DNA of 64,000 nucleotides, taken from the NCBI RefSeq assembly GCF_020524045.1, contig NZ_JAIVKL010000009.1, forward strand, positions 62,001-126,000. The letters run 5' to 3'. The stretch is from Metabacillus litoralis. GTDB lineage: Bacteria; Bacillota; Bacilli; Bacillales; Bacillaceae. Below the pieces are notes generated by a model. The model worked only from the letters and a program-made list of their open reading frames with translations, was not told where the DNA came from and searched no databases. The position numbers and the translations under genes are program-made. Below, piece by piece: positions 9,588-17,292 of this stretch. The stretch's first letter is position 1, and each line of letters starts with the position of its first letter.

Positions 9588-9682
9588 AAAAGCTTACTTG
9601 TTTTTCAATGACACACTGAAAAATTTGTTTGTAAATTGGTATGAGAATTTTTTTCAAAAAATCAAATGTTGAATGCTCAGCA

Positions 9683-9731
9683 ACAATAAAAGCGTGGATT
9701 CAGTTTAGTTGTGAATTCACGCTTTTATTGT
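9683..9731. terminator. Bidirectional terminator
   Basis: A 20-bp stem (ACAATAAAAGCGTG.. / ..CACGCTTTTATTGT, one mismatch) lies between the plus-strand cyclase and minus-strand small genes. The arms are A- and T-rich, so it could work for both strands. Confidence 0.6.
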
Positions 9732-9783
9732 GATTGAATTTTTGCAACTCTATACAGAGGCCCGATAGTTTTAAGTTAGCTTT

Positions 9784-9921
9784 TTAATCTTTTTGTTGGG
9801 AGCGTTGTTTAGAAGATCTACTTTTAAAAGAGCTTTCTTTATTTAATCTTCCATTAAGAGCACGGAGGTTTTTAACTGGTAGATTATTGTTGGGTGCTGC
9901 TTGTTCATTCCAATCTGACAT
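9784..9921 (-). CDS. Small basic protein of unknown function (45 aa)
   Basis: This short frame encodes a 45-residue polar protein beginning MSDWNEQAAPNNNLPVKNLR, with a Ser/Lys/Arg/Gln-rich C-terminal half. A GAGGTG ribosome binding site lies 9 nt before the ATG. It begins 18 bp after the upstream minus-strand small gene, so the two form a mini-operon. Size and composition resemble the many small Bacillus proteins made during sporulation, but I recognise no named family. No cysteines or membrane segments are present. Confidence 0.65.
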   Translation of the reverse strand: MSDWNEQAAPNNNLPVKNLRALNGRLNKESSFKSRSSKQRSQQKD

Positions 9922-9939
9922 TTTATTTTCACACCTCGT

Positions 9940-10164
9940 TTATTCTTCGACTTTTTTTCCGCGCATGAGTTTTTCGAATTCAACCATTGAAGGGTCAGTG
10001 ACGATCGGATGATGAAACGGATTGCTTTCTTGTTGAAATTCATTCTCCTTATCCATTATAATTCCCATCGAAGTGCCGGCAGTTGATAATGAGTCATTTA
10101 TAATTGATTCTCTTTTCCCATCTGGATGTGGTGTCACTTCAGAATTTTGGTTTCGTCTATCCAC
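9940..10164 (-). CDS. Small hydrophilic protein of unknown function
   Basis: The likely start is a GTG at 10164, eight nt after AAGGAG, giving 74 residues; an ATG at 10191 would place that ribosome binding site inside the coding region. The protein is charged and polar with no membrane segment. It contains MDKENEFQQESNPFHHP and ends in a charged GKKVEE tail. It is followed by the 45-residue gene in the same direction. A 14-bp perfect palindrome (TCATCTTAAGATGA) lies 24 bp upstream of the start. The family is not recognised. Confidence 0.65.
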   Translation of the reverse strand: MDRRNQNSEVTPHPDGKRESIINDSLSTAGTSMGIIMDKENEFQQESNPFHHPIVTDPSMVEFEKLMRGKKVEE

Positions 10165-10187
10165 TATTTCATCTCCTTTTACAGGGT

Positions 10188-10201
10188 TCATCTTAAGATG
10201 A
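10188..10201. promoter_or_regulatory. Perfect 14-bp palindrome upstream of a small-gene operon
   Basis: TCATCTTAAGATGA lies between any promoter and the start at 10164. It may be a repressor site; no regulator can be assigned. Confidence 0.35.
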
Positions 10202-10255
10202 GTTAGTTTGAAGAAAAATATTCTCTATAAAAGTATTAGTGTATTAATTAGCCAA

Positions 10256-10416
10256 GGTTGTTCACGAAATTTTGTTGCTTTGACATTCTTGAAAAATACA
10301 GCACTGTATAAGTCTAGTGGCATCTTTTCTTCTGCTAGAAAAGTACCTTTTATGCGATAAAAAAGAATGTTTTAACAGATAATTAATTCAATTAGCACCA
10401 ATCTTTCAGAAATAAT
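10256..10416 (+). repeat. Candidate MITE copy with flanking 9-bp direct repeat
   Basis: About 161 bp, beginning GGTTGTTCACGAAATTTTGTTG and ending CACCAATCTTTCAGAAATAAT. The ends are imperfect inverted repeats. ATTAGCCAA occurs at 10247-10255 and again at 10417-10425, immediately outside the element, as expected for a target-site duplication. Confidence 0.75.
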
Positions 10417-10425
10417 ATTAGCCAA

Positions 10426-10594
10426 AGAAGGAATATTGTAAAGGAGTATTAATTATGCTATTATATTTATTGACTAATTTCTAGCTGTTATTAGTTATTT
10501 AGAGAATTAACGCATGTTATGAAATGTAAATATATGATGAACTTATGATAATACGGTAAATGGAAGAAACTATTTTTATAGCTCGTCTATCCAT
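10426..10594. other. Intergenic region, possible small RNA or leader
   Basis: No ORF is seen. The stretch is followed by a strong terminator at 10595-10628 with no gene in front of it. That fits a small RNA or an attenuated leader of the gene at 10750. Confidence 0.3.
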
Positions 10595-10628
10595 GGCCTA
10601 ACTTCTATATAGGGAGTTAGGCCTTTTT
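10595..10628 (+). terminator. Orphan intrinsic terminator
   Basis: A perfect 9-bp stem (GGCCTAACT / AGTTAGGCC) is followed by TTTTTG. The nearest plus-strand gene upstream ends at 9395. Confidence 0.8.
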
Positions 10629-10749
10629 GTTTTTCCATAATTAGGTTTATCTTTTAAAAAAGAAAGGAAAATAGATATTACTTAGTATGTTCTTTCTGAA
10701 TACCAAAATTACTACAAAATAGAATGATATATGAAAGGGGGAATTGTGT

Positions 10750-11448
10750 TTGAAAAAAATTGATAGCTACTACCAAGAAGACCTCCTCCTACTTAGTAGT
10801 TCGTTTAGTAAAATGCTCAAAAAAAAATTTGGTAAAGGCCCTGAAGCTTGCTTTATTACCTATCACTCAAATAAATTGCTTGTGCATATTCGAAATTTCG
10901 TTACTCCTGCTGAGGATGTTCTCGTAAAAAGTGATCAATTAAAATTAGCTTATTCATTTCGTACATCTGTAATGGAAATCGTTTTTAAAGAATTTCTGGA
11001 AGAAGCTTCAGAATTGTTAGGAATATCATTTGATTCATATTATGAAGATTGGAATTATGAAGATAATAGCGGACTGATTTTATTTGAGAACACTAGCTCA
11101 TTGATGTGGGAAGAAACAAAGCTCAATCCGATTTGGAAGGATGAGATTTTTGATCAAGTGATACAAATCTGCTCTGAAATTCATAAAGTTCCAAATACAC
11201 TTGAAATTGTTAAGATCAAACCTACGCTATATGTGATTGAATGTCAGCGGATTTTGTTAAAGGTTGAGAAAATTCTCTTTCAGAAAGGTCAGTTAAATAT
11301 TATCCATGAACGATCTTTTGAAATTAGAAAATGTTATATGGAACAGAGAGAAACATTACAACATATATTTGGCTCGAAAATTGATCATTTGTATTTAATG
11401 TGGGATTATAAAAAAGATCGAAGTCTTTTATTTGTTCATCTTGCGTAG
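10750..11448 (+). CDS. Two-domain MpsC/DUF2294-family protein, paralogue 1
   Basis: The N-terminal half (about residues 12-110) has DUF2294/MpsC hallmarks: KFGKGPEACF near the start and YEDWNYEDNSGLILF near the end. The C-terminal half (about 125-232) repeats the plan, ending with WDYKKDRSLLFV. Family members are often single-domain (about 120 residues), so this is a fused duplication. MpsC belongs to the membrane-potential/bicarbonate system in staphylococci, but its biochemical role is poorly defined and no mpsA or mpsB gene is nearby. The TTG at 10750 has GGGGG 8 nt upstream; the TTG at 10744 is too close. A paralogue lies at 12610. Confidence 0.75.
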   Translation: MKKIDSYYQEDLLLLSSSFSKMLKKKFGKGPEACFITYHSNKLLVHIRNFVTPAEDVLVKSDQLKLAYSFRTSVMEIVFKEFLEEASELLGISFDSYYEDWNYEDNSGLILFENTSSLMWEETKLNPIWKDEIFDQVIQICSEIHKVPNTLEIVKIKPTLYVIECQRILLKVEKILFQKGQLNIIHERSFEIRKCYMEQRETLQHIFGSKIDHLYLMWDYKKDRSLLFVHLA

Positions 11449-11654
11449 TTATAGCTAACTCACAATCTCTCTTTCATTTGTAAATTCCAATTTTATAGTA
11501 AAGGTAAAAGGAGTAAACCTTTATAAAAACCTCATTTACATTATTTCTATTTTTTACTATTATTAGATAAAGTAATATAATAGACAAGTAACTACTAATG
11601 TTTCTATGTAAATAAGTTTTTGAAAAAGTCATGATCCTTGAAACCTATCCTTAT

Positions 11655-11700
11655 GCCAAAATAGCAGGAGTATCGTATTCATCTTGCTGTTTTGGCTTTT
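11655..11700 (+). terminator. Intrinsic terminator
   Basis: GCCAAAATAGC pairs with GCTGTTTTGGC (one mismatch) and runs into TTTTTATAT. It lies 207 bp after the first MpsC-like gene and just before the gene at 11744. Confidence 0.75.
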
Positions 11701-11743
11701 TATATAGTAATTATAGGAATGAAAATGAATAAAGGGTGTTCAA

Positions 11744-12160
11744 ATGAAAAGGTCTGAGGAAAATTACATGAATCTAGCATATGAGTACTCATATTCATTA
11801 AAGATATTAAACAGTATAACATCACAAATAATGGAAGATATCAATATAACTTTGGGTAGTATTAGTGAATTGATACATGTAAAAGAGAATGAATTAAATA
11901 TAGACCAAATAGAGACTTCATATCAAGATCTATTAACATTAAAACAACAAAGTATGGAGATCATTTGTAGCGAACATGTTGATAGGCAATTAATTATTAA
12001 TATGATAGCAAGTATAGTATTGATTATATGTGAAATGATAAATAATTTAGAACAAGTGAAATCAGTCTTAAAAAGGATGAACATGACAAAAAGCGATAAG
12101 GTAATAATAAGTTATGAATTGGAATATTTGGATTTTTTATTAACAGAATTAATAAAGTAA
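11744..12160 (+). CDS. Alpha-helical protein of unknown function
   Basis: The 138-residue protein looks almost entirely helical, with heptad-like leucine/isoleucine spacing. There is one more hydrophobic stretch at about residues 85-102 (NMIASIVLIICEMINNLEQV). It has no catalytic motif I recognise. AAAGGGTG lies 7 nt before the ATG. It sits between the two MpsC-like paralogues and after a terminator, so it is probably transcribed separately. Composition is strongly AT-biased (many ATA and AAT codons), even compared with its neighbours. Confidence 0.6.
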   Translation: MKRSEENYMNLAYEYSYSLKILNSITSQIMEDINITLGSISELIHVKENELNIDQIETSYQDLLTLKQQSMEIICSEHVDRQLIINMIASIVLIICEMINNLEQVKSVLKRMNMTKSDKVIISYELEYLDFLLTELIK

Positions 12161-12609
12161 GTAAATAACTGGGCAAATAATTAGGTATATTTCTACTGAA
12201 ATATGCTTTTTTTGTGTTTTTAGTGGAATGATAGAACATACTAAGTTATCAATAGAAAATGACAGAGCATTAAATCATGACGAATCTACAGTATCATGTT
12301 AGAATAATTCAATATTTTTTACTTTGTGAGTATCAATTCAACAATTGCTTTTTTAAAAAAAGTTTGATTTTGTAAACTTTGTTAATTGTAGAATACTGTT
12401 GGAAACAACTCTGTATAAGTGTAGTGGCATCTCAAATCGTAGCTTTTAGGAGGTAAAACACTGGTTCCAACAAAAATAAAAACATCAATTCCAACAAACT
12501 TTCAGAAAAGAGTCTTATAAAAACACAGATAGTATAAAATATCCAAATTTCAGGAAAGATGTGCTTTTATTACAATCAATCAAGAATTTATGTTAAAGGT
12601 GGATTCATC
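12161..12609. other. Intergenic region with a MITE copy
   Basis: No supported gene. It holds the candidate MITE at 12361-12516; the frame opening at 12559 is an upstream extension of the next gene without its own ribosome binding site. Confidence 0.5.
12361..12516 (+). repeat. Candidate MITE copy, diverged
   Basis: It starts AGTTTGATTTTGTAAACTTTG, has the core CTCTGTATAAGTGTAGTGGC and ends CAACAAACTTTCAGAAAAGA plus GTCTT. The left and right ends are imperfect inverted repeats of each other. The middle part differs from the other copies. Confidence 0.7.
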
Positions 12610-13290
12610 ATGGACCAGGATAAATTAAACTCAATTAGCAGCTTAACAAGTAAATTGCTAAGAAAAAATTTCGGTAAGGGTCCCAAGTCTTGTCAATCAA
12701 CTATATGTAAACAGCACTTAGTTATTTATGTACAAGGGTTTATTTCACCAATGGAAGAAGTTTTGATACAGCAAGGACAACAAAAGCAGGTAGAAAAGGC
12801 GCGAGCTGTTATTATCGAACATGTGTTAGAGGAATTAAAGGGTATTATAAAAGTATCACTGGATCGTGAAGTGGAAGAGAGTTATCATGATTGGAACTTT
12901 CCTAATAATTCTGGCTTAATCTTTTTTGTTTTAAATGAAGAAATAGATCAATCATGTGATGATAACGGGATTTATTTAAAGAAACTAGAAAATGAAATAG
13001 CGAGAATTAGTGAGTTGGTTCAAAAAGTACCTAATTCAATAAGAGTTTTCCCTTTATCACAATCAATTTATTTAGTCGAACGGGAGGGGATTTTAATTCC
13101 GATTGAAAAAGCACTCATTGCAAAAGGGTTTGCTGAGGAGTTAAGGATAACAAAAGATGAATTAGAAAAAAGCTATTTCCATCGCTATGGAAACTTTGAT
13201 GAAATTTTTAAGAACAGTATTAAGGATATCTTTATTGACTGGAACTTCAAAAAAGATAAATCATTAATGGCGTTTGTTTTTAATACGTAG
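12610..13290 (+). CDS. Two-domain MpsC/DUF2294-family protein, paralogue 2
   Basis: The product (about 226 residues) is a paralogue of the protein at 10750. The N-terminal domain has NFGKGPKSC, GFISPMEEVLIQQGQ and SYHDWNFPNNSGLIF. The C-terminal domain has KVPNSIRVFPLSQSIYLVE and DWNFKKDKSLMAF. The N-terminal domain is closer to the family consensus than that of the first paralogue. The ATG at 12610 follows AAAGGTGG by 7 nt; the longer frame from 12559 adds 17 residues not resembling the family. Function is unknown. Duplication within 2 kb, with MITE copies between and after the genes, suggests repeat-mediated local duplication. Confidence 0.78.
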   Translation: MDQDKLNSISSLTSKLLRKNFGKGPKSCQSTICKQHLVIYVQGFISPMEEVLIQQGQQKQVEKARAVIIEHVLEELKGIIKVSLDREVEESYHDWNFPNNSGLIFFVLNEEIDQSCDDNGIYLKKLENEIARISELVQKVPNSIRVFPLSQSIYLVEREGILIPIEKALIAKGFAEELRITKDELEKSYFHRYGNFDEIFKNSIKDIFIDWNFKKDKSLMAFVFNT

Positions 13291-13308
13291 TAGGTTTGAT
13301 TATATATA

Positions 13309-13474
13309 AATTCTGTTTTCTTAAAATCTGTTACTTTTAACAACTCAAAATCCAGCACTTTACCAAGCATGGTGGCTTCTTTTCTTAAGATAATAGTACT
13401 TATTATGCAATAAGAACAATGTTTAAACTGCAATATGAGGGGAATTAACAACAATCTTTCAGAAAAGAGTCTAA
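13309..13474 (+). repeat. Candidate MITE copy
   Basis: Left end AATTCTGTTTTCTTAAAATC, core CAGCAC...GGTGGCTTCTTTTCTT, AGTACTTATTATGCAATAA, and right end CAACAATCTTTCAGAAAAGA. It lies between paralogue 2 and the terminator of the 3D-domain gene. Confidence 0.7.
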
Positions 13475-13480
13475 ATAAAA

Positions 13481-13520
13481 AAGGATAGATACAATCGTAG
13501 GCACGATTGTATCTATCCTT
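13481..13520 (-). terminator. Terminator of the 3D-domain gene
   Basis: A perfect 17-bp stem (AAGGATAGATACAATCG and its complement) with a 6-nt loop. On the minus strand it is followed by TTTTTTATTT. Confidence 0.9.
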
Positions 13521-13532
13521 CCTCATGAGTTT

Positions 13533-14702
13533 TTAGTCTAAAATCACAATCTTAACTGTTTTACGTCCCCACTGAATAGCGCGAGCGCTTGAAGGCATTA
13601 AAACATCAATTTTGTGACCGATAATGGCTCCACCAGTATCACCAGCAATGGCTTCACCATAGCCTTCAACCCATACCTTTGATCCTAGTGGGATAACTCC
13701 TGGATCAACAGCAATTAGCTTCATATTAGGGTTCTTTTTAATATTATAACCTAAGTAGGTAACATCATTTTTAGTATCTTCATGGCTATAAGCAGTTGCT
13801 GTGACATACATTTCTTTCCCAGCTGTTTTGCCTGAAGTTGTTTTACTAGGTGTAGAAGGTTTTGGGGCAACCGCATGTTGAACAGTTGCTTCTGCTGCTT
13901 TTTTTGCTTTTGCTAGTTCAACGGCTCTTGCTTTAGCTGCAGCTTCTTCTTTTTTAATTTCAGCTGTAATCGAGTTTATTTGAGTTTGTATCTTTGATTT
14001 TTCTTGTTCTGCATTCGTTATTTCAGCTGCAATTTTTGTGTATTTATCCTGCATGGCAACAAGTGCTTGATTTCTTTTGAGGCGATTTTCCTCAAGGTTT
14101 GCTTTCTTTACTTCAAGATCAGCTTGTTGACTAATTAGCAGTTGTTCTTGTTTATCGATTTCTTTTTTATCTTCTTCAATTTGCTTTAAATCTGCTTCTT
14201 GTTCATCAAGAATTTTTTTATCGGCATTTAGTAGAGTACTAACGGCACCTATACGTTCGAAGAAGTTACCTACACTTTCTGAATTGATTAGTGTCTCAAT
14301 AACTAGTGTTGTTTGATCACTATGTTGTAGAGCAACTAAACGTTTTTCCATGATCCCTTCACGAGCATAAACCTTGTCCTGTAGTAGAACAATTTCTTCT
14401 TTTTTCTGTTCAATCATTTGTTGAATATCAGTTATTTTAATTTCAACTTGAGCTAGACTTTCCTGGTTTTTTGTAATTTCAGCATCCATTGCTTGTATAT
14501 TTTTTTGGATGTTATCAACTTCTAGATGAATGGACTGCTGTTCTTTTTCCTTTTGAAGAATGGTTTGTTGTTTTTGCTCTAGCTGTTCATTGGCACTATT
14601 TAAAGTGTTTTTAGTAGATTCAGCATTTGCCACGTGAGAAATAGAAATAGATAATAGTAGAACACTAAGTGTTGTGGCAAATATTCTCTTAAAAGCTCGC
14701 AT
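13533..14702 (-). CDS. Secreted coiled-coil protein with C-terminal 3D domain
   Basis: The 389-residue protein has a signal peptide (about 1-27, ending SHVANAES). A long coiled coil (about 30-265) resembles the N-terminal part of PcsB/CwlO-type cell-wall proteins. A low-complexity linker rich in K, P, T and S follows. The C-terminal 3D domain (about 298-389) has the conserved aspartates in AVDPGVIPLG, AGDTGG and HKIDVLM, as in MltA-like and Rpf/YocH-type peptidoglycan enzymes. It probably acts on or binds peptidoglycan outside the cell. GAAAGGGG precedes the start and a strong terminator follows, so it is monocistronic. Lytic activity is inferred. Confidence 0.85.
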   Translation of the reverse strand: MRAFKRIFATTLSVLLLSISISHVANAESTKNTLNSANEQLEQKQQTILQKEKEQQSIHLEVDNIQKNIQAMDAEITKNQESLAQVEIKITDIQQMIEQKKEEIVLLQDKVYAREGIMEKRLVALQHSDQTTLVIETLINSESVGNFFERIGAVSTLLNADKKILDEQEADLKQIEEDKKEIDKQEQLLISQQADLEVKKANLEENRLKRNQALVAMQDKYTKIAAEITNAEQEKSKIQTQINSITAEIKKEEAAAKARAVELAKAKKAAEATVQHAVAPKPSTPSKTTSGKTAGKEMYVTATAYSHEDTKNDVTYLGYNIKKNPNMKLIAVDPGVIPLGSKVWVEGYGEAIAGDTGGAIIGHKIDVLMPSSARAIQWGRKTVKIVILD

Positions 14703-14803
14703 AAAGCAACCCCTTTCTATACTTAAATAGTTATAACATAGAAAAGGGGTCTCTTAGGTTACAATTAGATTAAAGTTTTCGGTAATTTTTTCCTCTAAAG
14801 TTA

Positions 14804-16051
14804 TTATCTATTATATTGCCATTCTCTTAAAGTATGATCAGTTGGTAATAAAAATGCTAGAAAACCGAGAAGTGGTAAAAATGCGACACTAATCATTGTA
14901 GGTGTTAACCCTACAATATCAATCAATCCTCCTAGTGCAACTGATCCAATTGCACCCATCCCAAAGGCAAGCCCAACGGTTAAACCAGACATTGTGCCAA
15001 TTTTTCCTGGAACAAGCTCTTGCGCATAAACGACGGTAACAGAAAAGCTTGACATAAGAATGATCCCAATAAAAGCCAATACAACTAAAGAAACAGTAGG
15101 ACCTGTAAAAGGTAGTAATAATGTGAGTGGAGCAGTTGCCAGTAAAGAAGTGATAATCACATTGCGTTTCCCAAAACGATCAGCTAAAGGACCACCAATA
15201 AATGTACCAACTGCACCCATTACTAAAAAGACGAAAATATACATCTGTGACTCTGCGATGGTTAAATTGAATTTTTCAATTGCGTAAAATGTGTAAAAGT
15301 TAGAGATAGCACTTCCGTACCAAGTACGAGCAAAAATAAGGAATATGATGATAAGAATGGCATTGCGAACACCTTTAGAAATAGCTGGTTGTTGTTGTTT
15401 CGTATTTGTTGGTTTTGTCACTATTGTGATTGGTGTTGTTGCTTGAATTTTTCTAGAATACCACCCAGCAATATAAAAAAGGAAAACAACTGCTACACCA
15501 GCTACAGCAGTAAACCAAATTGCGCCAAATTGACCTAAAGGAACAAGAATTAATGCAGTTATAATAGGTGCAAGTGCCTGACCGCTATTTCCTCCAACCT
15601 GATAAATTGATTGTGCAAGTCCCCGACGATTTCCAGCAGCTAAATAGGCAACACGTGAGCCTTCTGGATGAAAAATTGCTGAACCTAATCCAATAAAGAT
15701 AACGGAAAGTAAAATTGTGATAAATGATGGGGCAAACGCTAAACCAAGTACACCAAGCATAGAGCTTGTTAATCCAATAGGTAATGCATATGGAATAGGT
15801 CGTTTGTCTGTATAAAGGCCAACAACAGGTTGCATAACAGATGAAACCATATTAAGTGAAAATCCAATCAGACCAAGCTGTGTAAAAGTTAACCCCATCG
15901 ATTTTTCTAAAATTGGAAACATCGCTGGAATAACTGACTGAATACTGTCATTTAAAAGGTGACAAAAACCAATAATAAATAAAATATTATAAGCTGTTTT
16001 TGTTTGTTGTTCAGATGGTATGGATTGTTTTGAAATAGAAGCAGTTGACAT
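14804..16051 (-). CDS. MFS efflux transporter, fosmidomycin-resistance (Fsr) type
   Basis: This is a 12-helix major facilitator of 415 residues. The segment GGNSGQALAP in the fifth membrane helix and the order of charged loops (DKRPIPYALP, ADRFGKRN) resemble the Fsr subgroup of drug/proton antiporters. The N-terminal 20 residues are polar. It probably exports fosmidomycin-like or other small toxic molecules, but the substrate cannot be read from sequence. No regulator is adjacent. Its upstream region is shared with the divergent gene at 16236. Confidence 0.8.
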   Translation of the reverse strand: MSTASISKQSIPSEQQTKTAYNILFIIGFCHLLNDSIQSVIPAMFPILEKSMGLTFTQLGLIGFSLNMVSSVMQPVVGLYTDKRPIPYALPIGLTSSMLGVLGLAFAPSFITILLSVIFIGLGSAIFHPEGSRVAYLAAGNRRGLAQSIYQVGGNSGQALAPIITALILVPLGQFGAIWFTAVAGVAVVFLFYIAGWYSRKIQATTPITIVTKPTNTKQQQPAISKGVRNAILIIIFLIFARTWYGSAISNFYTFYAIEKFNLTIAESQMYIFVFLVMGAVGTFIGGPLADRFGKRNVIITSLLATAPLTLLLPFTGPTVSLVVLAFIGIILMSSFSVTVVYAQELVPGKIGTMSGLTVGLAFGMGAIGSVALGGLIDIVGLTPTMISVAFLPLLGFLAFLLPTDHTLREWQYNR

Positions 16052-16235
16052 GATTATTTCTCCCTATGATGTAATTGTTACTCGAATAGTAAAGACTCCA
16101 ATATTTATATTATTGTCAGTCACCTGGATAAATTCAAGTTATATATCAATTGAATTTACGGTAAGCGATCAGATCAAATTAAAAGAATATCTTAATAAGT
16201 ATAGGTAAATCTAAAGATAGAAAGGAGTTGTAAAG

Positions 16236-16700
16236 GTGTCAACGAAAAATCAATGGTTACTTAATATAGGTGTGGTACTTGTGTCATTTTTAACATTACC
16301 CGCATTAGGATTACGAAACTTAAAGAGATTTCTTCCAGCATCAATCCTTATTTTGCTGATTGAAATGCTTCATCAACGGTACGGAAAAAAACAAAGATGG
16401 TGGGTTTTTTATAATAAACCCAATTCATCTTTATTTGGGGAATTCCCTTTTCAACTTGGTCCTTTTTTAATGGTAGCATTGTGGACACTTAAACTGGCAT
16501 ACGGAAATTTTAATCGGTTTATTTTACTCAATTCATTAGCACATGCCTTTATTGCATTTCCATTCTCATTTTTGGCAAAGAAATTAAAGTACTATTCTTT
16601 AGTTCGTATGAACAATCTCCAATTTTTTCTTTATTTCTTATCTAAGGCACCTATATTATATGTGTTTCAAACCTTATTTTTGAAAATAAGAAGGAATTAA
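16236..16700 (+). CDS. Small multi-spanning membrane protein
   Basis: This 154-residue protein has four to five hydrophobic segments (about 8-25, 30-45, 72-88, 96-118 and 128-148). The loop between the second and third is aromatic and basic (RWWVFYNKPNSSLFGEFPF). The layout resembles CBO0543-type membrane proteins such as the gene at 25990, though identity is too low for a firm call. The start is a GTG at 16236; a GGAG lies about 11 nt upstream and an AAGG directly before it. A short hairpin (CTTATTTT-TG-AAAATAAG) overlaps its 3' end. Function is unknown. Confidence 0.65.
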   Translation: MSTKNQWLLNIGVVLVSFLTLPALGLRNLKRFLPASILILLIEMLHQRYGKKQRWWVFYNKPNSSLFGEFPFQLGPFLMVALWTLKLAYGNFNRFILLNSLAHAFIAFPFSFLAKKLKYYSLVRMNNLQFFLYFLSKAPILYVFQTLFLKIRRN

Positions 16701-17292
16701 TATTCGGTATGAGAACCTGGGCTTGCTAACCAACAATTGAGTCACTTAACTCATGACAACATTAGTAAAAGCTCCTTCTTGATTGGAGTCAGAGGCATAA
16801 TAGGATGCTCCTTTAAAACATGTTCATGTGCCACTTTTCGAGCTAAATCATGCCTCTGAACGCTCTATGTGAAGATGTTATCGGAAGACGATTGGTATTA
16901 TAAAATGTACTGATTTCTAAAATGAAGGCTATGTTAAAGTTTAAAGGTGATTTTTAGCGCTTTGTGATAGGAGTGGAAGACATGAAACTCCTGTGGGAGG
17001 ACGTTTTTGATTGGGAGACCCACAGGCGCTTGTAATGGAAATCAACAACAAGTCTAACAGAGCCTAAAGATTAGTAACATGTGTTAAAGAAATCGTACTT
17101 TGCATTTTCAATTAGTGTGACTACCTCTAACTTTTACCCCAATTTACTATGTTCATAAAGTTCTTAACATTCCCATATGATTACATTAATTCTAACTCTA
17201 TTCAAACAAGAAAGAATATATTGATTATTTAGACATTTAGAAGTAACCTTATAATATCATTCTTGAATAATGTTTAGTGAAGGGAGATTAGA
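16701..17292. other. Intergenic region with degenerate repeats
   Basis: No gene is supported in nearly 600 bp. A 10-bp inverted repeat (TCAGAGGCAT at 16789, ATGCCTCTGA at 16850) encloses about 50 bp. At 16975-17060 is a decayed copy of the Bacillaceae repeat with a CTCCTGTGGGAGG...GGGAGACCCACAGG core. I find no T-box or riboswitch for ilvD. Confidence 0.5.
16975..17062 (+). repeat. Decayed Bacillaceae intergenic repeat
   Basis: It contains GGAGTGGAAGACATGAAACT, CCTGTGGGAGG and GGGAGACCCACAGGCGCTTG. This pattern matches the frequent Bacillus intergenic repeat with a CCTGCGGGA / AGACCCCGCAGG core. Recognition is from memory of that family. Confidence 0.5.

Noticed and set aside
9405-9611. 68-codon plus-strand frame after the diguanylate cyclase
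   Set aside because: It runs through a MITE copy, has no ribosome binding site and encodes no recognisable fold.
13185-13526. 113-codon minus-strand frame
   Set aside because: It spans a terminator, a MITE copy and the antisense of the MpsC-like paralogue; no ribosome binding site.
16701-17292. T-box or riboswitch leader for ilvD
   Set aside because: No T-box sequence (TGGNACCGCG type) or recognised aptamer pattern; only degenerate repeats are visible.
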